Below the pieces are notes generated by a model, which saw nothing but the letters and a program-made list of their open reading frames with translations, made no database searches and had not been told where the DNA came from. DNA of 64,000 bases from NCBI GenBank assembly GCA_020632795.1, contig JACKEV010000006.1:186001-250000 (forward strand), read 5' to 3'. This document shows, piece by piece, positions 16,113 through 24,870 of the stretch. Numbering within the stretch: position 1 is the first letter of the stretch; every line of letters begins with the position of its first letter. This DNA is from Alphaproteobacteria bacterium. Its GTDB lineage: Bacteria; Myxococcota_A; UBA796; CAJQPC01. A program made the position numbers and the translations under genes.

Positions 16113-16176
16113 AGGTCTCGTAGCTTGCGGCTCCCACATGGTAGAGTTCATCGACCCAGGAAGGAGCCCTCCTGCC

Positions 16177-16521
16177 ATGAAGACCCCCTCGATGTCCGCG
16201 CGCCTGAGCCTCTCCACCTCCACGGTCCGCGTCGCCGCCGGGCAGGCCGCGACCCCAGCCGGGGGCATCCGGCTGGCCTGGGGGGAGAAGTCCTGGATCG
16301 TCTACCTGGACTGCCCGGCCGGCGGGGCGAACCACCTCCGGGTCCTGGACCGGGTGCGGGCCAAGGCCGCGCCGGCGCTCGGGGGATACCAGGCTCCAGC
16401 CGGCTGCAACGTCCGGACGGTCCGCAAGGACCAGACGGCGAACAACCAGCTCCTGCTGAACTACGCCCAGTGGAAGGTCGATGACCGGAACCAGGCGGTC
16501 CACGACGTGTTCGGCCTCTGA
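16177..16521 (+). CDS. small protein with a leader-like N-terminus, convergent with the PatG-type operon
   Basis: 114 residues from an ATG at 16177 with AAGGAG ten bases upstream; the frame is open from 16138 but that part has no ribosome site. The N-terminus MKTPSMSARLSLS is loosely like the M-x-x-P-T-L-[TS]-A start of the three Cys-rich proteins at 24598-26451. The rest (LAWGEKSWIVYLDCPAGG, GYQAPAGCNVRTV) has two Cys and no known domain. Its stop codon is immediately adjacent to the stop of the minus-strand operon (16521/16522), with no terminator between. It may be a further accessory member of the system, but the N-terminal resemblance is weak. Confidence 0.5.
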   Translation: MKTPSMSARLSLSTSTVRVAAGQAATPAGGIRLAWGEKSWIVYLDCPAGGANHLRVLDRVRAKAAPALGGYQAPAGCNVRTVRKDQTANNQLLLNYAQWKVDDRNQAVHDVFGL

Positions 16522-17604
16522 TCAGGGCGCGGCGTAGGCGACCACCACCCCCTGCTTGCCGCCGAAGTAGATCACGCCGTCGTCGTCGATCGCCACGCCC
16601 GTCCCCAGCCCGCCGCCGTCGAGGGTCCAGTAGACCTGTCCGTTCTGCCCGACGGCGCTGATCTTCTTGTCCTCCCGGCCGATGAACAGGTTCTCGTTGG
16701 CGTCGAACACCAGCCTGGTGCCGTAGCCGATCGCGTCGGTCTCCCAGATCTTCGTGCCGCCGGCGACGCACAACAGCTTGTACCAGCCCGCGAACACGCG
16801 CCGGGACGTCTCGCTGTAGATGGGCTCGGTGAGCTGGGAGAGGTACATGCCGCCGGGGGAGTACTCCCAGGCCTTGGACCAGGGCAGGAAGGCCGTGTTC
16901 AGCGCCACGATCTTGTTCTGGTCGATCGGGTTGTCCGTCATGCACACATACACCATCGAGCCGTCCGCGCTTACGCCAGGGCGACACTTCATCCGGTGGC
17001 CGATCGCGAAGGTGACGCGCAGCGTGCCGTCGCTCTTGTCATAGGCGTAGACGTTTCCGTCGGTGCCCGCGAAGCAGATCAGCCCCCCGGCGACCTCCAC
17101 CGGGGTGGACATGATCTCCCGCATGCCGGGGAAGGGGGCCGACCAGACCTCCTCACCGGTGGCGGTGTCCAGCCTGTACAGGGTGGGGTTGTCCGTGGCC
17201 AGTGACGCGGTGGTCGTGATGTAGAGGTCGTTGTCCGTGCCCAGCCACGCGCTGCTCTGGCTGATCCCGCCCTTCTTCACGCTCCAGCGCACCGTGCCGT
17301 CCGGGGCGAAGGACATGGTCTTCCAGCCGGGGGCGTAGACGTTCCCGTCCGCGTCGACCACAGGGGTGTTGTAGTAGAACGGATACTGTGTGTCGTGGGA
17401 CCAGGCCACCGAGCCGCTGTCGGTGTCGATGGCGTAGAGCTTCTTGTCCTTGCTGCCGATGTAGATCCGCCCGTTGGGGGCGATGGCGGGCGAGCACATG
17501 ATCTCGCCGCTGGTCCGGATGCTCCAGCGCTGGGTGGGCAGGGTGGTGGGGCCGACGCCGTTGAAGCGACGGGGGCCGCGGTAGAAGCCATTGGGGAGCG
17601 CCAT
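16522..17604 (-). CDS. PQQ-like beta-propeller protein with N-terminal LPNGFYRGP box (unit 4 of the operon)
   Basis: 360 residues, last gene of the minus-strand operon. It begins MALPNGFYRGPRRFNGV, the box shared by all propellers here, and then has about seven PQQ/PQQ-like blades with the pattern GRIYIGSKDKKLYAIDTDSG-x-W, TPVVDADGNVYAPG and VAIDDDGVIYFGG. There is no signal peptide or membrane segment, unlike most secreted PQQ-like repeat proteins. The shared EVAGGLICFA strand and the VYVCMTD/NKIVALNT blade mark it as a paralog of the two propeller genes upstream. It starts 6 bases after the preceding stop, with an AGGAT ribosome site inside the end of that gene. Probably a scaffold or binding partner; no PQQ-dependent catalytic residues are evident. 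Confidence 0.8.
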   Translation of the reverse strand: MALPNGFYRGPRRFNGVGPTTLPTQRWSIRTSGEIMCSPAIAPNGRIYIGSKDKKLYAIDTDSGSVAWSHDTQYPFYYNTPVVDADGNVYAPGWKTMSFAPDGTVRWSVKKGGISQSSAWLGTDNDLYITTTASLATDNPTLYRLDTATGEEVWSAPFPGMREIMSTPVEVAGGLICFAGTDGNVYAYDKSDGTLRVTFAIGHRMKCRPGVSADGSMVYVCMTDNPIDQNKIVALNTAFLPWSKAWEYSPGGMYLSQLTEPIYSETSRRVFAGWYKLLCVAGGTKIWETDAIGYGTRLVFDANENLFIGREDKKISAVGQNGQVYWTLDGGGLGTGVAIDDDGVIYFGGKQGVVVAYAAP

Positions 17605-17610
17605 GTTGAT

Positions 17611-18717
17611 TCAGATCCTGCGGTCGGGGGTGGCCTCGGGAGAGGTGATGGCGTAGACAAAACCCGCGCTGTCGCCGAAGTACACGACCCCGTCGTCGTC
17701 GACCGCCAGGCCGACGCCCGAGCCACCGTGCGCGGCGTCCTGGAGGAGCTGCCCGTTGGCGTCGAGCGCGCTGACGTGGAGATCCTGCCGCCCGAAGAGC
17801 AGGTTCTGGGCGCCATCCAGCGCCATGCGCTGAGCGCCCCCCATGCTCGCGGTCTGCCAGAGGGGGTGGGCCTCCACGTAGGCGACCACCGCGTCAAACC
17901 CGGCATACACCTGACGGCCTGCGGGCGTGCAGATCGGCTCGGACAGCGGCGAGGAGGCCTGCCCCGGCGGCGCCACCGACCAGGCCAGGGACCAGGGCAA
18001 CACGCCGGTGTTGATGGCCACGAGTTTGTCTGTGCCGCCGTCGTCCAGCGTGATGACGAACACCATCGTGCCGTTCGCGGTGGCGGCCGGCCGGCAGCCC
18101 ATCCGTCCGCCGACCTGGAAGGCCGCGCGTACAGCGCCGTCGGTCTTGTCGACGCCGTAGACCTTGCCGTCGCCGGCGGTGAAGCAGATGATGCCGCCGG
18201 CCACCTCGGTCGGCGTGGACTGTATGGTGTGCAGGCCCGGGAACGGGGTCGACCAGACGACCTCGCCGGTGTCCGTGTCCAGGCGGAAGAGGGCGGGGAC
18301 GTCGCCTGTATTCCATACAGATGTGGTGACGTACAGGTCGTTCTGCGAGCCGAGCCAGGCCGAGCTGCGGGCGGCGCCGCCCAGCTCGACCGCCCACCGC
18401 ACGGTGCGGTCCGGCGCCAGCGAGATCGTCGACACAGCGGGGAGGTACACGTTCCCGGCCGTGTCGACGACCGGCGAGTTGGTGGTGATGCGATACCCCG
18501 TGTCGAACGTCCAGGCCACCGCGCCGGAGTCGGTGTCGATGGCGTACAGGGACTGGCTGCTGGTGCCGACATAGACGCGCCCCTGCGGTCCGAGCGCGGG
18601 GATGCAGTGGATCGCGCCGTCGGTCTGCAGCTTCCAGCCGATCACCCAGGCGCTGGTCGGGGCGACGCCCTGGAAGCGGCGCGGGCCACGGTAGAAGCCG
18701 TTGGGGATGATCGCCAC
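17611..18717 (-). CDS. PQQ-like beta-propeller protein with N-terminal IPNGFYRGP box (unit 3)
   Basis: 368 residues from a GTG at 18717 (GAGG just upstream, overlapping the previous stop region). It begins MAIIPNGFYRGPRRFQGVAP and then repeats the blade pattern seen in its neighbours: GRVYVGTSSQSLYAIDTDSG, SPVVDTAGNVYLP, SSAWLGSQNDLYVTT, EVAGGIICFTAGDGKVYGVDK and VGLAVDDDGVVYFGDS. It is closest to the first half of the double-propeller protein at 18723-20882, so it arose by local duplication. No signal peptide is seen. A longer in-frame extension upstream is not supported because the conserved box marks the start. Confidence 0.8.
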   Translation of the reverse strand: MAIIPNGFYRGPRRFQGVAPTSAWVIGWKLQTDGAIHCIPALGPQGRVYVGTSSQSLYAIDTDSGAVAWTFDTGYRITTNSPVVDTAGNVYLPAVSTISLAPDRTVRWAVELGGAARSSAWLGSQNDLYVTTSVWNTGDVPALFRLDTDTGEVVWSTPFPGLHTIQSTPTEVAGGIICFTAGDGKVYGVDKTDGAVRAAFQVGGRMGCRPAATANGTMVFVITLDDGGTDKLVAINTGVLPWSLAWSVAPPGQASSPLSEPICTPAGRQVYAGFDAVVAYVEAHPLWQTASMGGAQRMALDGAQNLLFGRQDLHVSALDANGQLLQDAAHGGSGVGLAVDDDGVVYFGDSAGFVYAITSPEATPDRRI

Positions 18718-18722
18718 GTTCC

Positions 18723-20882
18723 TCAGCTCCCGTACGCGAAGAGGGTGCCCTTCCGGTCGCCGACGTAGAGCACGCCGTCGTCGTCGATGGCCACCCCGAC
18801 GCCGTCGTTGCCGTGATCGAGGGTCCACAGGACCCGGCCCTGGTCGTCGATGGCGCTGATGCGCTCGTCCTCCCGACCGACGTACACCGTCTGGTTCGCG
18901 TCGAACACCAGGCGGGTGGCGTGGACGTCCTCGGTGGTCTGCCAGAGCACGGATCCGTCACAGATGGCCACCAGGCGCCGGCCTCCCGCGTAGACCCGGG
19001 AGGCCGTGGGCGTACACAGCGGATCCGCGAGGGTGGACGGCGCGAAGCCCGGGGGGGTGACCGACCACGCCTCGGTCCACGGCAGCGTGCTCGTGTCGAG
19101 GGCGACGACGCGGTTCGCGCCGCTCCCCGTGGTGATGACGAAGACCGTCGTGCCGTCGGCGCTCGCGGCGGGCCGGCAGGTCATGGGGGCGCCGAGGTTG
19201 AACGCCACCGTCAGCGCCCCGTTGGCCTTGTTGAAGGCGTAGACCTTGCCGTCCTCCGACGCGAAGCAGATCAGGCCCCCCGCGACCTCGATGGGGGTGG
19301 ACAGGATCTCGGACAGCGCGGGGAAGGGGACCGACCAGACGGCGCGGCCGGAGCGGGTGTCCAGCCGGTAGAGCGTCGGGGTCGTCTTCTTCTGCCACTC
19401 CGTGGAGGTCATGTAGAGGTCACCGTCCGCGCCCAGCCAGCCCGAGCTGAGGACGAGCCCGCCATCGGGGCTGAAGGACCAGCGCTGCGCGCCGCGGGGG
19501 TCGTAGGAGACGGTGTTCCAGCCTGGCGCGTAGACGTTGCCGTCCTGGTCCACCACCGGGGTGTTTGTGTCGAATTGATAGTCCACCCGGCGAGACCAGG
19601 CGACCCGACCGGAGGCGGTGTCGACGGCGAAGAGGTTCTTCTGCTTGGTGCCGATGTAGAGCCGGCCGTCGGGGCCGAGGGCGGGGCTGCACCGGATCTC
19701 CCCGCCCAGGCTCAGGCTCCACCGCAGCCGGGGCGCGGCGGTCGGGCCGGTGCCCAGGAAGGCGGTGGGGCCGCGATAGAAGCCGTTGGGGAGGGGCGGC
19801 GGGGTCGGCTGTGGGCCGTAGGCGTACACGAAGCCGCCGCTGTCTCCGAAATAGACGACCCCGTCGTCGTCGACCGCGCCGCCGACGCCTGAGCCGCCGA
19901 CGGGGGCGCCCTGCAGGAGCTGTCCCTCGGGGTTGAGCGCGCAGAAGTGCAGGTCCCGTCGGCCGATGATCAGGTTCTGGTCGCCGTCCAACGCCATGCG
20001 CTGGGCACCGCCGACGTTCGGGCTCTGCCAGACGACCTGGCCATTCTGGTAGGCCACGACCGAGGTATACGGCGCGTATACTTGTTCGCCGTCCGCGGTG
20101 CAGATCGGCTCGGCGAGGGGCGAGGAGGTGAGCCCTTCGGGTGCTGAGGACCAGGCCACCGACCAGGGATGCGAGCTGGTGTCGAGGGCCACGAGCTTGT
20201 CTGTGCCGCCGTCGTTCAGCGTGATGACGTACACCGTCGTGCCATCCGCGCTGGCCGCTGGCCGGCAGCCCATCCGACCGCCCACCTTGAGGGCCACGGC
20301 CACAGCACCGGTCTCCTTGTCGACGCCGTAGACCGTGCCGCGCGGGGTCGCGAAGCAGATGAGGCCGCCGGCCACCTCCGTCGGCGTGGACAGCACGGTG
20401 TGAAGCCCCGGGAAGGGGGTCGCCCAGACGGTCTCGCCGGTGTCTGTGTTCAGTCGGAAGAGCGTGGGCACGTCGCCGGTCCGCCACACCGAGGTGCAGA
20501 AGTACAGGTCGCTCTCCGAGCCGAGCCAGGCCGAGCCCTTCACGACGCCGCCTTGCTGCACCGTCCAGCGCAGCACGCCGTCCGGCGTGAACGAGAGGGT
20601 CTTGAGCCCAGGGATGTACACGTTGCCGCCCTGGTCGACGACGGGCGAGTTGGTGGTGATGGGGTAGCCCGTGTTCCAGGTCCAGGCTGTGGTCCCGGAG
20701 GCGGTGTCGATGGCGTACAGGGTCATGCTGCCGGTGCCGACGTAGACCCGCCCGCCCGGGCCCAGCGCTGCGATGCAGCGGATCTCGCCGTCCGTCCGGA
20801 GGCTCCAACGGGTCACGCCGGTGGCCGAGATGACCCCCTGGAAGCGGCGCGGTCCGCGGTAGAAGCCGTTGGGGATGGACAT
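18723..20882 (-). CDS. double beta-propeller protein with two NGFYRGP boxes (units 1 and 2)
   Basis: 719 residues containing two complete propellers in tandem. Unit one begins at the N-terminus with MSIPNGFYRGPRRFQGV. After a Pro-rich linker near residue 360 (PQPTPPPLPNGFYRGP), unit two begins with the same box. Each unit ends with a VAIDDDGVLYVGD or VGGAVDDDGVVYFGDS blade. This is an in-frame fusion of two genes that otherwise occur separately in this operon. Translation starts at ATG 20882, 5 bases after the LamG gene's stop; GAGGTG at the end of that gene is the ribosome site. No export signal or membrane segment. The role is probably structural or recognition. Confidence 0.82.
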   Translation of the reverse strand: MSIPNGFYRGPRRFQGVISATGVTRWSLRTDGEIRCIAALGPGGRVYVGTGSMTLYAIDTASGTTAWTWNTGYPITTNSPVVDQGGNVYIPGLKTLSFTPDGVLRWTVQQGGVVKGSAWLGSESDLYFCTSVWRTGDVPTLFRLNTDTGETVWATPFPGLHTVLSTPTEVAGGLICFATPRGTVYGVDKETGAVAVALKVGGRMGCRPAASADGTTVYVITLNDGGTDKLVALDTSSHPWSVAWSSAPEGLTSSPLAEPICTADGEQVYAPYTSVVAYQNGQVVWQSPNVGGAQRMALDGDQNLIIGRRDLHFCALNPEGQLLQGAPVGGSGVGGAVDDDGVVYFGDSGGFVYAYGPQPTPPPLPNGFYRGPTAFLGTGPTAAPRLRWSLSLGGEIRCSPALGPDGRLYIGTKQKNLFAVDTASGRVAWSRRVDYQFDTNTPVVDQDGNVYAPGWNTVSYDPRGAQRWSFSPDGGLVLSSGWLGADGDLYMTSTEWQKKTTPTLYRLDTRSGRAVWSVPFPALSEILSTPIEVAGGLICFASEDGKVYAFNKANGALTVAFNLGAPMTCRPAASADGTTVFVITTGSGANRVVALDTSTLPWTEAWSVTPPGFAPSTLADPLCTPTASRVYAGGRRLVAICDGSVLWQTTEDVHATRLVFDANQTVYVGREDERISAIDDQGRVLWTLDHGNDGVGVAIDDDGVLYVGDRKGTLFAYGS

Positions 20883-20887
20883 GTCGC

Positions 20888-22726
20888 TCACACCTCGGAG
20901 GCGGCCGACTGGATGAAGGCCGGCGGGGCCATCAGGGTGGAGACCTTCCACACCGGCGCTCCGGCGGGGGCGGTGAAGTCGGCGTCCTGGCCCCGGATCC
21001 TCTCCAGGAGCCCCGGGTAGCGGATGTCGAAGGTGCCGTCTCCTTTGTAGGTGTCCGGGTCCCCTCGGCGTTGGGGTGTCCCTCGGGGCGCGGCGTAGTT
21101 GAAGACGACCTCGCCGAAGCCCTCGTCCATGCACCAGCAGCCCACGCAGGTCTTGTGGGGGTCCAGGCCGCCGGTGGTGGCCGTGGAGCTGGCGATCTTG
21201 GCGGTGGCCGGGACCAGATACAGTGGGCTGATCCAGATGATGGCGTCGGCGTCGAGGTTGTATTCCTCGCCGGCGCCGACCGCGACGATGTCGGCGGTGG
21301 CGTCCTCGCCAGCGGGGATGTTCAGCTGCTCGGTGACCTGGAAGAGCGGGCCGCCGGGGCCTGGGCCGACGAGGGTGCCCACCTGCACGATGGCCATCTC
21401 CTGGCCGGTGTTGGTGAAGGTCACCTGGCCACTGGCGACGGTGGTGGTCACGGCGTCCTGGCCGTTGGCCGTGGCCCAGTTGTGCAGGACCAGATCGCTG
21501 TTGCTGGCGCTCGGGTCGCTCCACGTGAGGCCCTCGGGGTCGATCCAGGTGATCTCACCGCCGGCCACGTTGCCGTCGCTGCCAGCGGTGAGCGCGCGGA
21601 TCGGGACGCCCTGCTCGTTGCCAGCGTCGATCGTGTAGCCAGAAAGCATGGTGAAGAAGGGGCCCGTGGCGTCGACGCCGAGAAGGGTCCCCGCAGAGAC
21701 GGTGACGTCGTAGCTGGAGGAGGTGTTGGTGAGCTGGAGCCAGCCGGTCGCGGGCTCGGAGCCGTCGCCCACCGAGCCGCCCGTCATCGGGGTGATGGTC
21801 TGGTCATCGACCCCCGGGATGCCCGGCCACTCCGGCCACATGGAGTTCTGTGGAAGGTCTCCGTCCGGGCCCGCGACCAGGGCGACGACCGCAGCGGTCG
21901 CGCTGCCGCCGCTGATCGTGACGTCTTCGATCGTCGCGTATTCGACCCCGCTCGTGGACATGAGCCGCGTGCCGGCGTCGATGATGGTGCCGTTGGTGCC
22001 CTCGCAGGTCATCGTGCCGGCCGCGAAGGTGGGCGTGAGGTTCCACAGGTCGATGGGGCCGCGCAGCGCCTCGTAGCGCACCGCGTCGAGCTGCTCCCGG
22101 GTCAGGCCGCCGCGCCACACCCGCACCTGGCTCATCTCGCCGGTGAACGCGGCGTTGTCGAAGGTGTCGGCGCTGACGTAGAGGACCGCGCCGCCGAACA
22201 GCAGCGGCGCGTCGGCGGGGGCGGAGGCGTCGACGCTCTGGTAGGTGTCGAACCTGCGCCAGGTCGGGTCGGTCTCCCCGTCGATGAACACCTGCAGGGT
22301 GTACTTCGTGGTGCCGTCGACCTCGATCCTGGAGCGCACCAGGGCGAGGTGGTGGAACCGGCCGTCAAGCAGGCTGCCGCCGGGGGGCAGCGCGGTGATG
22401 TGCGTCGCCCCGCTCGCCGTGGCCCGCAGGGCGAACAGCGCGCCGGTCTGGGCGCTGAGGTAGATGCTGTAGGGGAACACCGAGCCCGGGTCGATCGTGT
22501 TCCCCCACACCACCAGCGGGATCTGGGTCACGCCGTCGGGGAGGGTCTGTGTGGGGTTCGCGCGGATCCACAGCTCGACGGTGTAGGTGTCGGTCGGCGC
22601 GCCCAGGTTGACCGGGCCGTAGGGCTGCACGACCACCGCCATGCGGTCCGGCCCGAAGCCCAGGACGGTGCCCCGAAGGCCGGCGGTCAGCCCGAGGCTC
22701 GGCTCGACGAAGGGGGTCTCAGACAT
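20888..22726 (-). CDS. LamG plus baseplate-J-like repeat protein (paralog 2)
   Basis: 612 residues. Residues about 40-215 form a concanavalin/LamG-like domain (TYTVELWIRA, FHHLALVRSRI, VFIDGE, FTGEMSQVRVWRGGLT), the usual carbohydrate-binding fold. Then come three modules resembling phage baseplate J-like repeats (about 245-290, 328-400 and 435-505) with the pattern SAGTLLG...FTMLSGYTIDAG...RALTAGSDGNVAGGEI. Near the C-terminus, CVGCWCMDEG (residues 527-532 hold three Cys) lies in a conserved block, followed by DGTFDIRYPGLLERI and a last segment VSTLMAPPAF. There is no signal peptide. It is nearly colinear with the upstream paralog at 22743-24581. Domain names rest on pattern recall; a tail-fibre or display-like role is inference. 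Confidence 0.75.
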   Translation of the reverse strand: MSETPFVEPSLGLTAGLRGTVLGFGPDRMAVVVQPYGPVNLGAPTDTYTVELWIRANPTQTLPDGVTQIPLVVWGNTIDPGSVFPYSIYLSAQTGALFALRATASGATHITALPPGGSLLDGRFHHLALVRSRIEVDGTTKYTLQVFIDGETDPTWRRFDTYQSVDASAPADAPLLFGGAVLYVSADTFDNAAFTGEMSQVRVWRGGLTREQLDAVRYEALRGPIDLWNLTPTFAAGTMTCEGTNGTIIDAGTRLMSTSGVEYATIEDVTISGGSATAAVVALVAGPDGDLPQNSMWPEWPGIPGVDDQTITPMTGGSVGDGSEPATGWLQLTNTSSSYDVTVSAGTLLGVDATGPFFTMLSGYTIDAGNEQGVPIRALTAGSDGNVAGGEITWIDPEGLTWSDPSASNSDLVLHNWATANGQDAVTTTVASGQVTFTNTGQEMAIVQVGTLVGPGPGGPLFQVTEQLNIPAGEDATADIVAVGAGEEYNLDADAIIWISPLYLVPATAKIASSTATTGGLDPHKTCVGCWCMDEGFGEVVFNYAAPRGTPQRRGDPDTYKGDGTFDIRYPGLLERIRGQDADFTAPAGAPVWKVSTLMAPPAFIQSAASEV

Positions 22727-22742
22727 GCCGGCTCCATCGGGC

Positions 22743-24581
22743 TCAGCCCCCGGTCTTGATCGACTGGATGAACGCCGGCGGGGCCATCAGGGTGGAGATC
22801 TTCCACACCGGCATCCCGATGGGCGCGGTGAAGTCGGCGTCCTGCCCCTGGATCATGTCCAGCAGCCCCGGGTAGCTGATGTCGAAGGTGCCGTCTCCCT
22901 TGTAGGTGGTCGGGTCCCCCCTCTTCACAGGGGGGGAGTCCGGCGCGGCGTAGTTGAACACCACCTGTCCGAAGCCCTCATCCATGCACCAGCAGCCCAC
23001 GCATGTCTTGTGGGGGTCCAGGCCGCCGGTGGTGGCCGTGGAGCTGGTGATCGTGGTGGTCTCCGGGACCAGGTACATCGGGCTGATCCAGGTGATGGCG
23101 TCCGCGTCGAGGTTGTACTCCTCGCCGGCGTCGACCGCGAGGATGTCGGCGGTCGCGTCTTCGCCGGGCTGGATGTTCTGCTGCTCGGTGACCTGGAAGT
23201 ACGGGCCGGCCGAGCTCTGGCCGACGACGGTGCCCACCTGCACGATGGCCATCTCCGCGCCCGCGTTGTGGAAGGTCACCGAGCCGGTGGCCACGGTGGT
23301 GGGGACGGCGTCCGCGCCGTTGGTGGTGGCGCTGACGTTGGTCACCCCGAGGTCGCTGTCGCTGGCGGACTCACTGCTCCAGGTGAGGCCCTCGGGATCG
23401 ATCCAGTTGATCGCTCCGGCGGCCACGTTGCCGCTCGCTCCGGCGGTGAGCGCGCGGACCGCGAAGGACTTGTTGTTGGTGGCGTCGATCGTGGCGCCGC
23501 TGAGCAGGATGAAGAAGGGGCCCAGCGGGCCTGCGCCGACCACGGTCCCGGCGGCGACCGTGACGTTGTAACTCTGGGAGCTGTTGGTGAGCTTGACCCA
23601 GCCGGTGGCGGGCTGGGAGCCGTCGCCCACCGAGCCGCCCGTCATCGAGGTGCTGGTGATGCTGTTGACCCCGCTGATGGTCTGTGTCAGACTCAGGGCG
23701 TTTGAGGGCAGATCTCCGTCCGTACCGGCGACCATCGCGACGACCGCGGCGTTGGCCGTGCCGCTGGCGATCTCGGCGTCCTCGATCGTCGCGAACTGCT
23801 GGCCATCGGGAGACTGCAGCAGCGTCCCCGCGTTGATTACGGTGCTGTTGGTGCCGCTGAAGGTCACCGTGCCCGACGCGAAGGTGGGCGTGATGTTCCA
23901 CAGCGCGATGGGGCCGCGCAGCCCCTCATAGCGCACCGCGTCGAGCTGCTCCTGGGTCATGCCGCCGCGCCACACCCTCACCTGACTCATCTCACCGGTG
24001 AAGGCCACGTTGTTGAATTCGTTGGCGCTGAGGAAGAAGATCGCACCACCGAACAGCAGCGGCACGGTGGGACCGGCGCTGGCATCCACGCTCTGGTTTG
24101 TGTCGGTTTTGCGCCAGCTCGGGTCGACCTCCCCGTCGATGGAGACCTTCATGTAGTACGTCGTGCCTTCGCTGGAGTCGATCTTCGACCGCATGAGCGC
24201 CAGATGGTGGTACTTGCCATCCAGCAGGCTGCCGCCGTCCGGCAGCGCGGTGATCTGCGTCGTCCCATGGTCCGTGACCCGCGTGGCGACCAGCGCGCCG
24301 GTGGTGGCGTTGAGGTAGAGGTTGTAGGGGCTGATCGGGGCCTGCTTGATCGTGCTCCCCCACGCCACCAGCGGGATCAGGGACGCGCCGTTCGGGACCG
24401 TCTGTGTCGGGGAGGCGCGGATCCATAGCTCGACGGTGTAGGTGTCCGTCGGTCCGCCCAGGTTGACGGGTGCGTAGGGTTGCACGATCACGGACATGCG
24501 GCCAGGCCCGAAGCTCAGGACGGTGCCGCGCAGACCGGCGGTGCGGCCGAGGCTCGGCTCGACGAAGGGGGTCTCGGACAT
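22743..24581 (-). CDS. LamG plus baseplate-J-like repeat protein (paralog 1)
   Basis: 612 residues, exactly as long as the downstream paralog and similar along its whole length, including the identical starts MSETPFVEPSLG and the CVGCWCMDEGFG block near residue 530. The LamG-like part carries ELWIRASPTQ, YHHLALMRSKI and MSQVRVWRGGMT; the baseplate-J-like modules carry VAAGTVVGAG...LLSGATIDA and AGASGNVAAGAINWIDPEG. Differences are spread evenly, so the duplication is not very recent and both copies are under selection. No signal peptide or transmembrane helix. It starts 16 bases after the last Cys-rich peptide gene, in the same operon. Confidence 0.75.
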   Translation of the reverse strand: MSETPFVEPSLGRTAGLRGTVLSFGPGRMSVIVQPYAPVNLGGPTDTYTVELWIRASPTQTVPNGASLIPLVAWGSTIKQAPISPYNLYLNATTGALVATRVTDHGTTQITALPDGGSLLDGKYHHLALMRSKIDSSEGTTYYMKVSIDGEVDPSWRKTDTNQSVDASAGPTVPLLFGGAIFFLSANEFNNVAFTGEMSQVRVWRGGMTQEQLDAVRYEGLRGPIALWNITPTFASGTVTFSGTNSTVINAGTLLQSPDGQQFATIEDAEIASGTANAAVVAMVAGTDGDLPSNALSLTQTISGVNSITSTSMTGGSVGDGSQPATGWVKLTNSSQSYNVTVAAGTVVGAGPLGPFFILLSGATIDATNNKSFAVRALTAGASGNVAAGAINWIDPEGLTWSSESASDSDLGVTNVSATTNGADAVPTTVATGSVTFHNAGAEMAIVQVGTVVGQSSAGPYFQVTEQQNIQPGEDATADILAVDAGEEYNLDADAITWISPMYLVPETTTITSSTATTGGLDPHKTCVGCWCMDEGFGQVVFNYAAPDSPPVKRGDPTTYKGDGTFDISYPGLLDMIQGQDADFTAPIGMPVWKISTLMAPPAFIQSIKTGG

Positions 24582-24597
24582 ACAGGCTCCGGCGGGT

Positions 24598-24846
24598 TCA
24601 GCCCAGCAGACAGGAGAGGCAGATGGGGGCGCCGATGGCGGTCAGGCAGGGGACGCAGGCCTCGGGCCCGAAGACGCAGGTCGCGCCGCAGGCCACGGCC
24701 GCGCCAGCACAGAGCGCGGCCTTGCCCCACGAGCAGCTCTCGCTCTCGACGCCGACGTTCATGGAGCTGCGCGGGCGCCCGTGGAAGGTCGCGGCGTTGC
24801 GACTGGCGGTCAGGGCGTTGGACGCAGTGAGGGTGGGCATGGTCAT
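24598..24846 (-). CDS. Cys-rich small protein with shared leader (candidate peptide precursor C)
   Basis: 82 residues. The N-terminus MTMPTLTASNALTASRN matches the other two small proteins upstream (M-x-x-P-T-L-[TS]-A). A TFHGRPRSS segment then aligns with their F/Y-x-G-R motif, and the last 45 residues are a hydrophobic Ala/Gly/Cys core with eight Cys (SCSWGKAALC ... CVPC ... CLSC). This leader-spacer-core build is what one expects of a ribosomally made peptide precursor. Start at ATG 24846 with GAGGTG five bases before it. It follows another peptide gene by 24 bases. A modified natural product, a disulfide-rich secreted peptide or a structural protein are all possible. Confidence 0.65.
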   Translation of the reverse strand: MTMPTLTASNALTASRNAATFHGRPRSSMNVGVESESCSWGKAALCAGAAVACGATCVFGPEACVPCLTAIGAPICLSCLLG

Positions 24847-24870
24847 GGCGACACCTCGATCATCAGGAGA

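Noticed and set aside
21071..22759. Plus-strand frames antisense to the LamG/baseplate-J genes
   Set aside because: Gly/Ala/Arg-rich, no ribosome site or domain; the minus-strand paralogs are colinear with each other.
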